Below are positions 43,701-55,700 of a stretch of DNA of 64,000 bases, in pieces. Position 1 is the first letter of the stretch, and the number at the start of each line of letters is the position of its first letter. Source of the DNA: Phytoseiulus persimilis. Taxonomy: Eukaryota > Arthropoda > Arachnida > Mesostigmata > Phytoseiidae. Under the pieces are notes generated by a model. The model made no database searches. It was not told the origin of the DNA and saw nothing but the letters and a program-made list of their open reading frames with translations. Made by a program: the position numbers and the translations under genes. The stretch is from positions 17,418,745 through 17,482,744 of the forward strand of contig CM075102.1 of assembly GCA_037576195.1 (NCBI GenBank), written 5' to 3'.

Positions 43701-46700
43701 GTGTCACGCTGGCGAGCTTTCGCTTGAACCGTGGAAAACATCGAGCAAGGGTTAGCGATGAAACTCGCGAGTCAATTGGGGTCAAAAACGATCGGCGTTA
43801 TTGATTAGCGTTCATGGCGCTGTCGCTCTTGCTCGTGTTCATTTCGTGGAAACGAGCGTGTCCGGAGAGATACATTCCAGATGATGGATCCACTCGTTAG
43901 CAGGCAGCTGGAACAGCTGCACAGCTGGAGCCGTTCAGGGAGACAGAGAAGATCCGTTCCGGAAAACACTGAATTTTCCAGCATGCACGCGTTGGATTTC
44001 CATCGCTTGTTCGCTATGCTTCCGTTCCAATCACCGGAACCAATGACACGATGCGTGTACCGCTCAAGGGGAATCGTGTAATTGATGTGTCTCGCATCGG
44101 GGAATGATCACAAAACTCATTCGAAATCCACTCACACGCAAGCCCACTCTTCCGAATTCAAATCGTTGCGATCTTCTCTCTGGCGGCAGTATTCGACGTT
44201 GGCTTCCCAGTGCATTCCTTCAAACACTGCAACGAGAAGAAATCTTTGAAGCCTGTGAAAGTCTGGAGATGATTTCTCCCGGTTATCTATATTGTGTGTG
44301 ACACATCGTTGGGCTAACGAGAGATCACTTTCTGTGCGACGGGCACAAAGGCTTTCTTTCACCACCCGCGTCCAGTTCGAGGCAACGCAGCGACGAGCCG
44401 CTGTCTCTGAGCATTTCCGTGGAGGACCACGAGATCCCGCGAGGTCGAAGACAATTTCGTCCTCAATCTCAATGACGCAAGGACGGCGCTTCCGATTTGA
44501 ATATGTTGTCCAGAACTCTGTTCTAGATCATCATTGGTAGAAGGATAATTTCATCCAGAACTGTTTCTTGATCTCATGTGTAACTAACCCCATCTTCGGG
44601 AGCTCTCGTCGTTCTCGGAATCAGTTCCGTCACTGAGCCCAAGCTCCGGCCTCCTGATCGTACGGACAGGAGCTCCGCATATGCAGGCACGCAGGATGGC
44701 TTATTAGGGTGTACAATCGAGAAACTGTATTCAGAGATGATGATGAGATGATGCGAGATCATTAGATAACTCGACGATTGAACGAAGCGAACTCGCAAAG
44801 ATAATTAGATTCGCCGAGGGAAAATAAGGTGGGTGATTCGTGATGCACGAGGAAACGAGCTTGATGCAGCGACACAACTTCATCGGCCGCCATCCTCCCT
44901 CGAAGATTTTTTGATGATCGGATCAGTTTTCGTGCAGGCAGTCCTGCGTGCTCGTCCGACTTCGGTATCCTTCGTGATCAGTCATGAGGGACTGTGATTC
45001 GTTTCCACCCATGATCTGGATTTCGAGCTCACTCTGTCGTCGAGAACACGCAACCGTGATCAACATTCCAGGACCTATCTCGGGTGCTTTGTACCTTTGT
45101 TTTCAGATGGCGGAGATGGACAAATCACTCCGTCGTTGCGTCATCGAGTTCAATGAATACGTGACGAGAAAAGGATCGAAAATAAGGGAAACATCACTTG
45201 CTCTCGAGTACAGATATGGAAAATCTCTTTACATGGTTTTATCATGGCGTTGACATCGTCGACTGTACAGGTGGACGGCATACAGAGTCCCATGCGTGCC
45301 CGGGTGTAGTAGAACGCTCCAGAGCCATCGAGCAGATCGCGCATCATCTGAAAAAAAAAAGCACACGATGATCCCAGAGCACTGTCCGAGGCTACATCTA
45401 CGAGTGACGAAGGATCGCTTGCAGTGACTTGCGGTGTGTATTCACTGCGACCTTTCATGAGACCGGCTCACTTGGGCAGCTCTAGTTCATATTTGATGGC
45501 GTAGAAACAAGAGACAGAGAGAGGAGAATCCTGTCACGCATTCAGCTCCCCACCTTCGTCATTCGGAAGCGGGGGTTTCTACGTTGCCATGACTGGAATT
45601 CACCCTGTGCGTTCCCGTGTGGGATCTGATTGTTCACGGACGATACTGTCTTAGTTACGCCATCGTTGATCGATCTGAGAGTGGAGCAGCGATTCGATGA
45701 AGACATCACGAAATCATTCGAGTTTCGGATCAGGGAATCGAATACGATAATCTGCTCGGTACTCGGACGGCGTAAATACCTGCGCACACGCGCATGAAGA
45801 CCACTAAGCAAGATCGAACGTTTCACCGCAGATCATGAATCCTCACAGAAAATCTCCAGCGCCGGTTCTACGCGCGTCACGATGCTGCCAGTTATGACTG
45901 TTGGCAATTTGTCCAGGTAAAATCAGTCTGATTGGATGCATTTCGTGGTGCAATGAATTATGGCTGGCACAGGTAGTTCGGAATCAAACCGGAGACGGCT
46001 GTTCCTGAGATGCTCTCGATTTTAGTTATCCGAATGTCACTCCCGACAACTGAACGTCGGTAGAATTGGCCAGGGGCTGGACAGCGCGTCCGAATCCGAC
46101 GCGCTGGGTGTGACCCATGACATTTCGTTCCCCGAGGGCCCACTGTCACAGTTCCAGAGCTTCCACAGGGTTTGAGAAGGTCCAATCGATGTCAACAGAA
46201 ACGAAAACTACATGATTGAACCATCGGAAGCGCTCACGGCACGCGTATGGAGTCCCCGCTGCGAGGATCAGCGCGGACTCAGCAGTTCAACAGGTGTCAG
46301 TATCGTCCTACTTTGCCCATCAACGAATGTCGATGGTGTGACTGTTACTTTTTGAAGCGTTTTATGCTGTTTTCAGCTCAGCTATCACACGGAGTCGCAC
46401 TTCCACGGAGCTACGGAGCCGGTTGCGACCCCGGAAAATTGATATTCAATCAAATGCTCTGCTTCTACCTGTCAGATGTTTGAACATGATTCCTCCGACT
46501 GCTGGACCGCCAGAGGTCTCGGATGTCGGAACGCACCGTGGAGACGCCTCTAACTAACAGTGAATGTTTTCGGATTGACGAATACTTCTGACAGACAGCG
46601 ACATTCGGAGCGGGACGTTATCGGCGCCGGCTGCGCCTTCGAGTCAACGAGTCTCGTCTTCACAAGGGGAGAGGTCGGCCAGTTTCTTCTTCATGAAAGC

Positions 46701-49700
46701 GAACAACCATTTCATGGAACGTCTTACGCAGATTGACACGACTCGTGGAACGCTTCCGATTTCTCTGGACATAAGCACCGACCCTCGCGGCGATTTGTCA
46801 AAGAACGACACTTGCAGCGGCTACGGAGGGATGAGCCCGATCACTCATCCTCATTGTACGAAAATTCAAATTCTGAGATCTCAGATAACTTCTGTGAGCA
46901 GTCAGAGGAAGGGAACGTGGACTCCGAAATCGAGGCACCACAGTCCGCGGAAGGAATCGGACATCTTGCTCGAGACAGCGTGAAGTTGGCTCTGGCTGAA
47001 CGCCGCGCAAGCCATTGCGAGTTCAGAGATCCCGTACATTTGCACATGATTGAACCGTAGCTTCATTGATTCTCTCAAGGGGGAAACAGCGCCTAATGCT
47101 TCGGTTTGGCTCCTTCACGGCCTCTTCGCATGACATGAGCCGTAGTCGAAGAAATTGCGAATTTTCGCGCACCGATCCCCACGAAGGACTTTTCTGTCCG
47201 GGAGCGAAGCGTAGGAAAGGATTGGGGATCCGGGAAGTGGAATGCATTCACCCGATTGGTATCTTGAGATCGAGATAAATCCCAATCTGTGGGATGAAAT
47301 CCGCGCTAGAGGGAGATACAGATTCGTGAACTTCATCGCTCAATCACGAGTCGCTCCATCTGATATTCCGGACAGTCAACTCTTGCCGAGCGGGGATCCT
47401 CTTTCAGACGAGCGGTTTAGCTTGTTGGGAATTTCCACTCTGACTCACCGAGTTCTCAGGGAACATGGAAACGTTCACTGGGGTGAAATGTCCGGGGACG
47501 ATTCGAGGTTTAGGAGGGAGAGGTGGACGGGATTTGATCATACAGTAGCTCCCCCTGAAAGCCTCGTCTTCGTCGTAGTCGTCCTTGACGCTGACCTTGA
47601 GGCACTCATAATAGTCTCCGAATTCCGTTAGCGATCCCTCCACAAGACCCGCAGCGAGTTTGGCGGATGCGTCGAACACTGTAACGGAGGAGAAACAAGA
47701 TTATCGACCGTTATCAACCTCGATCACTAGTTTTAGTTCCCCCCTGAGTCGCTCTACACTATTCCTCACTCCCAAACCGTAATTCTTCACGAATATCGAA
47801 CCTCCCCTCCCATCGGTTGTGATTCCCGTGACAGGAGAGGACATTCGAGAGCCTTGTTCCGAAGGACGAACTCGTTGAGCGAGTGACGAAAATCACCGAA
47901 GCTCTTCTCCTGAAGCAGCATCCCGTCTTCTTCTCAGGTTGTTCGAGCGTTCTCCCCACCAGAAAATAATCCGAAGAATGTCAATCTTCAGTCTAACGCA
48001 TCAGTTTCGCTCCTCGGTGAATTTCTCGCGGACAGAAATCCGAACGGGGGTTTTCTAACCTCCGAGAGATCAATCGAGATCAAACCGCACTTGAAACATG
48101 TATGGGAATCACTCTGGTGTTTCCGGATCTTTTCACCGACTTTGGAAATTCAAACCCCTCGAGACCAGCATAGATTCCCCTCGAAGACTTGAAAATTCTG
48201 AGATCAAGATTCGCAAGTGGCTGGGACTGTCCGAACGAGAAAGAAGCTCCCAGCACGCTTGTTCAAGTGCGGGACTGCGAGTTTCATTGCAACAAATCCC
48301 GTCTGCATAAATTTCTCCGACATCAGATGCATGCGAATGTCACCGAGATTCTTTTTCCCGATTACAGCTGCCTTTCCAGCTGACATTCTTCGCGTCACCA
48401 GGCCCGCAGTCCAAGCGGCCAACCAATCGAGCGCGCAATCCGGCAAGCAGCCAGTAAGGCGAGCGGGCCAATTGGCATGCAGCGTTGCGTTATTTGTATT
48501 TCCGTAATGCGCGTTGGAGATGTCGCGTCTCGATTAGGAGCTGGGCAGATATATTTCTTTTTTCCTCTCTTGCTTTCCTTCCATCGAGCATCCAGCTAGG
48601 AAATTTCCCGCGTACTACTGCAGGATCCGTTCCACGCCCCGACGACGAAAGAAATTCCTCAGTCCGCTGACTCTTATTTGCATTCTCACTCGGGTGAGCG
48701 ATGGCGACGGGTGTTTGCCCCGTTCTCAGCCGCTTTCCGAAGCCCGAATAAATGAATTTTCTTCTTAGGTTTGTCGAAGCGCCATCGGTCGATGGATGGC
48801 GGAATGAGTCTGTTTGCACATTCGATTAGTCGAATAAATTACTGTTGCTAATCCCCGTCGATTCATCACGGAGACAGAAGACACTGCTTTAATCAAGGAA
48901 CAGTTATGAGGTCTCTGCAGTCCACGATACCGCTCGTTGTTGACCAAAATCTTAGTGCGCTGAGCGGGAAAGCTCTGCGCGTCCTTCCACGCCGCGTCTT
49001 TCGGGGCGTTTTTTCTTGGCGGACCGGGGGCCGGGTACTCCTTCTCGATCTCAGATGATTAGTTTCAGCGTCCACGGGAAAGCTATGATGCTTCGTCGAA
49101 AAATTGCTGATCAGGGGACCGGGGACAGTGAGGCGGAGCTCTTCCAGTTCAGGCGGTCGCCGGCGACGAGGTCCGCTTCCAATAAGCGGTCAGTGATTCA
49201 CACGCGGGACCACACGGCCGCCAGACATCCGACAGACGGTCGTAAGCGCGATCAGCTTCCGCAGATCAACACCGTCAGCGCCCGCGAGTCGACGCCTATT
49301 TCGAGAGATTACAGATGTCATAACTCTGTGATTGATTGAGAATTCATGATCTTGGTTTCCATTTTTCGAAACGCGAGGTCAGACGCTTCCGAACGTACAT
49401 TACGGTTTTATTCCTGTGGGTAATCATTGGAAGCGGGACTCGGCTGAAGACTCCGACCCGTTTGTGATTTTTTTTCTATTTGTTTTCAGGTTCCTCTTCC
49501 CGTTGTTTACTGTGTGGAGCATGGGAGGACGAAGATCACGTTCCCGGCTTCTTCCTAATGCGCGCCCCCTTGCTCTTGGTAAGCTTCTTTGTCTTGCTTT
49601 CTGTTGCGTAAAGTGAATGTTCTGACTCGGTTAAAAATACGATGCCGCTCGTGTCGTCATTCTCCATTGATCGTTTGCGGCCCATCCGCATCTCGGGCCC

Positions 49701-52700
49701 GTTCCGTCCGATCGAACGGCGCTACCGAGCAGTGCCATTAGGCAGCACTTGCATCGATTCCGCCTTCCGTCGTGAGAGTACCCCACGAACGAAGCTTCCC
49801 ATGCGCGGTAAAGTCCGAACTCAGCATGAATTGGTACAACCAAGCGACCACAAGTCCCGTCTACTCAACTTGAACATCGGAACAGAGCCTGTACTGGAAT
49901 GGAGGCCTGCTGGGGAGCGTGAGAGCAGAGCCCAACGGAAGGTTGGAACCTTCCGGATGGAAAGTTTGCCATGGTCAGCATGTACTTCTTCAAACCATTT
50001 GTCGAACGCTGGCGTCCACGCCCCGTTTCATCGATCTATCAGCGAGCGATGCGACCACGGGGCCACCGTGCCTTGTTATTTGCGAGTCCGCCCATGAGGG
50101 TATTGATATACGCTTGGAATTTTCCAGGCGATCGATCTCAGCCCGTGGCGAGAAAAAAACTATCCGAGAGGGAACTGCCCTTCCCGGTGCGAAGCTCGAC
50201 GATCGGATGGAGCTGGGACGCCCGAATCAAGTCATGAGCTATGACTCCGGAACAATGACCAATATTCCTACGTCGGTAGAATCCCAACCTCTGCGACAAA
50301 GTGGAAGTCGCTCAAATGTTCTCAGTTAGAACTTGGAGATTCGTCTGCGAGCAGCAGCGGTCCTCGGGTGACCCGCTCTGCGATTCACATTCCTTGCGAC
50401 GAGTAAGCCCGATTTTGATATTTTTTATATACACCACTCGATTGGTTCGCGGGACTCCGTACCATCAAACGGCTCGCTTGTCTGTACCAGTAGTATTTTT
50501 AGATGTTTCTTCGTGTGAGAATGTCATCAGGGGAGAACGGGGTTGATTATTCCCGCGATATTATCTCGCTGTTGGTACCGTCGTTCATAAGCAGAAAGTG
50601 AGTGAATACTGCCGACAAGCTTGTGACAATTGCATTGGGATCGCGGAAGCAGTTTCAGAACGGGAAAAGATACAGCACGCGCCCCGACAACTTTCTGCGG
50701 TTTCTTTACGATTTCCCTTAAGGAGCTTTCTGGTGACGATTTGATTCAAGAGTCGATTACCGAAGAAACGGGACTACCCGACCGCCGATGACATCACGAT
50801 GGAACCGAATGGTACCGAGAAGAGTACCAGTTTCACGGATTCTCGGGGCGCGACCACAGTTTCTGGGTCTTCCTCGGTTTCCGCTCATCGTTCGCTTCGG
50901 ATGACTGCTCCCATCATGCGAGAAATGTAGAGAGAGACAAGCGTCCAAATCAATGTTCAATCATAACTCGAGGTACGATGAGCCTCGGAATCAGTATTGT
51001 GGCGGCGGGTTTCCCGCGGAACGCTCTGATCGTTGTTCGCAACGGTCCGCGTTGAATACGAACGTGATTCATCACAGTGCGATACTGCTTCGTGGCGCGG
51101 CCAACCCACAGATGAACGGAACCTGGTTCACCGCTTCGCGGATCGGTGTGCTGAGAACGGCCCCGACGAAAGCGCGGGCGTTTCGTAGTCGCAAATGTAT
51201 AAAGAAATCAAACGTCGAGCGAATTAAGAGGGGTTGTCTCAAATTCTGTCCCTAGCTCTGCTCCTGACCGAGCTCTTCCTTACTCAATGCAGGAGAGACA
51301 AAGCAGCCTCTACCACCGACGATCTGTGAGCCGCATATTTCTCGAGAAATATCTATAGCTCAAGCATGAATCAGCGAGGAGAGCGCACGAGTCTCTTGGA
51401 AGTGTCTCTATGATTCCAGATCAGACCCGATCTACGCTCTTCCCGATCTGAAGCTCCGAAAAATCGGAAATATCGAGGACTTGACCGAGCTAGGGTAAGC
51501 ATGAAGCAGAGAAACGCGTCTGTCTTTTTCCGTTGTGAAAGCGGAAGAAACGGGAAGCAGTCGATGGATTATCCGGATTTCGAGATTGGAGATGTGATTT
51601 CTGGGTGGAAGAGCTCGAGTTATATTGGAGAGACAGGGAGCATTTAACGCTTTTATTTTGGTTTATCAGTATGACAAGATTCCCTGGGAGTCGATAATCA
51701 GCTGAATTCGTTGAATGAGACTCGGAACCAGAGTTCCGACGCAAATCGTTATTATGAATGGTTAATGAGCTTCATTACGCCAAACAGAGATGATGAACAT
51801 CTTGGAAAACATGAGGTGTCACCCAACTAATATCTCCGTATCTCGAGTGCTACAATTACAGCGGTTGCACGAGCCGGACCGACCCACAGATCGATACTTG
51901 AAGAGTCGCCAACAAATAGCCGTCTGCGAACGAACTGTCCAAGGGAGTAAGGGCTAGAGTCGCAGCCGTAAAAAGCTCTTATTCCACAGCGTGCTACTGA
52001 ATGATTCCCTTCGCATATTGCTCAGCTCATTTCTCATGAGCCGAGCTGTGCAAAGTTTTCCCGTTGCCTCCATCGTGGATCTTTCTCATTGTCCTCCCGT
52101 GAAGACGACATGTCATGATTCCTCATTCACAAGATGGCGGTACTTTCCATTGGTCTATTGGTTACATTTTGTCAACTCCTACGTTTTTCACACTGCGTCA
52201 GTGAGACCGATACGGAAAATTTGAACTCGTGTTACTTCATTTGCCCGAGCATCCCTCTGATGATTCGTGCCGCCCTTATCTTTCGGAGCATTTTACAACT
52301 CTTATCTTATCATTACAAGCCAAACATAAAGCGGAACATGAACGATCAGAAGACTTCTCTCACATTGAAGAGCACAAAGCAGTTGGTCAGAAGACCCCCT
52401 CTGCATCGCGATCAACTGGAGACGTCGAATCGGATAAACGAATTCGAGCTCGCTCATAGCATAAGTTCAGGCTCGTATTTGCCATCTCTTTCATTGGGCT
52501 GTCGATTTCACCCCAACATCAGCTAGGGGGGTTAAAATCTGCGGAGTGTCGCAATATCGGCGACTGAAAAACTTGCCCAATATTCGAGCGGATATTTTGA
52601 ATTTGGAAAATGTTTCTATTAGGGACTCGATTCTCCCGAATGGGGGCTTCAGTCATCGTTGGACGTGTAACCACGATTGAAAACGTGCATCGATTCGAAC

Positions 52701-55700
52701 GTCGAATAACGACCGTTTTAACTGTCAACGTATCGCTCAGCGCGCGACGCGAGGCATGCTTGTAAGCCTTCCTGACAGGGAAGTCCTGATGTTTGTTCTG
52801 ATAGGGATCAGAGCAAGATCAAAGTTAATGGCTTTGTGGGGGTTCCTGACTCACGCATAATACGCAGCCACGAAAGAGTCGGAACAATGTAACCGTTATT
52901 GAAACGAACTATCTGCATTACGATCAGACGTCGACCATCATCAAATGGACGCGGTGGATGGCTCGAGCAAACCCTGAGGCGGATCCGTTGGGAGCTTAGC
53001 GCTTGTCAGTGAGGCTTTGTTGGATGGAAGGTGCGTTCGTGCCGAAAAAATGTTTGCTCGTCGCGTTGCCTGCCAAACTTGATTGGGTGGGAGGAATCTG
53101 TGAGTGTATGGGCATGCCTACACTGAGATCTGATTACGGAATCCGTCACGGATTCCCAACTTTTGAGTCTTCCGTGACTGCGGATACCTCGCTCGGAAGT
53201 CCGCAATGAATGCGTCTCGTGATCAGGATTTCTTCGCACCGACATTCATCGCGCCAAGAAACAATAGGAACCGTCTGGGATCACCCGATTAAGAACGGAT
53301 GCGAGTTTCAGTTCATCGGCCGAGCTTCATCCTCCGTGTGAAATCGACCGTGGTCCCGGTTATACTTCGGTTCCTTCCTCGAGACGTTTGCTGGTTCTCT
53401 GGTTTCCACCGATTGACCTAATCCAACAAACGACAGATCCCGAGGTCTCGGAGCATCTAATTCAGCTCGCGTTCCATTGGTCATTCCTCTTCTCGCCAAT
53501 GAAGGACCATCGATTGGCGTTTCCAGATAAGTAGTAGTACGCCATGCTCGTAAGCCCCGCATCTGTCAACAAGCTTTATCACGAACGTCTTCCACAGCGG
53601 TTTGCTCGCTCGCAAATGATCGAAACTCTCGTTAGCTGATTCCGCGCTCTCTCGTGCTCCGTGACTCGAATCACGTCATCAATCCACAAGACGAGCAACA
53701 TATGCACTTGCTTTAGGATTGTTTCGTGCGAATAATATTGAACCAAGCGCCAAAATGTTCACCGTTTCAATCACTCTAATAACATCAGACCTCATCTCCC
53801 TGACATGGAGCATGGCTCTTCACTGATTATGATTATGCGAGGAACCACAAATGGCGTTGTCTGAACCGTTGGCGGCGGTGATGGTGTGCAGTTCGCGCCG
53901 ATGGGGTGGAATAATTATTGGTCCCGCTAGTCTCATGAATATCGGCGGAGAAACCCGCCAGATGACGGGAAAAGGCGGGCGGGTTGCGAGCAGTGGGACA
54001 ATTACTATAAAAGCTCACACGACGTATCGAGATCACTGAAGTCCGTACTTGCGAGCATCTGCCATCCATCGACACACTCATTCCCTCAGGGTTGATGGAA
54101 GAATTGATAAATCATGCTTGGAAGCACAGGCGATAGAGATGAGACCCTCGGATCATCCGAAGTCAAGTACCGCGGAAGAAAGCTCACGGCGGTGCTTGCT
54201 CAAAAGCCTGTCCAGAGACCGAGCATTGAACTGATTCAAATCGAAATGGAACATGGCTTCCCCCATCAAAGAGAACTTCACAACAGACAAGCTCCCCTTG
54301 CATGTCTCATCGCGAAGACTTCGATCTGAGTAGTTTGAACCGAGCGAATTTTCGGAGCTGTGTGCGGATGCGATCCCGATACACGATTGGCCATATGATG
54401 AGTAATTGCTCCTTGAATGCCGCTCTGGCCGCTGCGACGACTCAATTATAACCTTTCAACGAGAAACCCCTCAGTAGCACAGCTGGTTACACTGACTCTC
54501 GTCACTGACTGATCGGCTCAAATGAGCGGGCGCTCATCGTCGTCAAGACCGCTCGGTTCAGCGAGTCATGCCCCTTGGTCGGAGGCAATGTTTTCAGCTT
54601 CTGCTCTATTGATACATTTCTTCTGGTACGGGCCATCAACAGATGGATTGATCGTTCAAGCACGATCTTGGCAGCTTCTCCATACTTTTACCCAACAATA
54701 TTCCTGGAATGGGTGATACGTGGAAGAGTTTGCCCAGAAATTTCAATACGCCACGAGCGTTGAGCACCGCAGTATCGAGTGCGGTGTAAAAATGTTTCGA
54801 AGATGTGGACACTTAAGTCAGGCCAAGTTGCTCAGTTGTGATGACAGGCCCAGCATAGGGCGCGGCTGCTATCGTGCCAGCTGCTGCGAGTTCGCAGAGA
54901 GAATCGCGGCGTAAACGACAGAGGTTTCTAGCGAGATAATTCCGAAATAGCCGTTTGGGGGAGACTTCGGCCATCGCTGAACATGAACATTCAGAGCGAA
55001 GCGGAGAGGAAATCGAGTTTCCAACAATGGGCTATTGATTGATGGAATATCGTCTAGTAATGATAGCAGTCTGCTTCGATCTCATCTTCCGGGAGATGCT
55101 AAACTCCGCGTTCAACTCGACTCCCGGCTCGACTCTCTCATTGAGCAGGCCGCGTCCCAGTGCGTGGCTCCTTCAATGGGAAAACTGTGCTTCATCTCGT
55201 CAGGACTTTCCGCGGTTGTTCCGCATGCACAGCACTCTATACGTTCGTTACGCAGAGTCTATTCCGTTCTATCCGCGCCACTAATGGTCGCTCAATAGTT
55301 GGGCCGACGGGGAACTTCATAAGCGAGACACGGAGCCTTAGTCAACTCAAAAGCACACTGCTGAAATACAGGATCCTGCGCAATTCTTCTTCCTTCGTAC
55401 CCTTTGCATCATCGCGAACCTGAACATCAGAAAACCACACACACCGTCACGAGAAAAGATCAGATGATGGCAGTAGGACCGAGCGTCAGTCGAGAAGACA
55501 AGACTGAAATAATTTTCTGGCATCCCACGAATAAGGTAGAAACGTCCCCGAGCATATTTTGTCGATTGAAGACGATATTGATGGCGCCTCTAATGATGGA
55601 ACGAGAGCCCTCCCGAACAAACGAGAGAAAAAATATTCGCACTTGAGTTCCACGGAGTCACAAGCTCCTGTAAGGTCTCAACGCTTTGCAGAAGCAGCAT

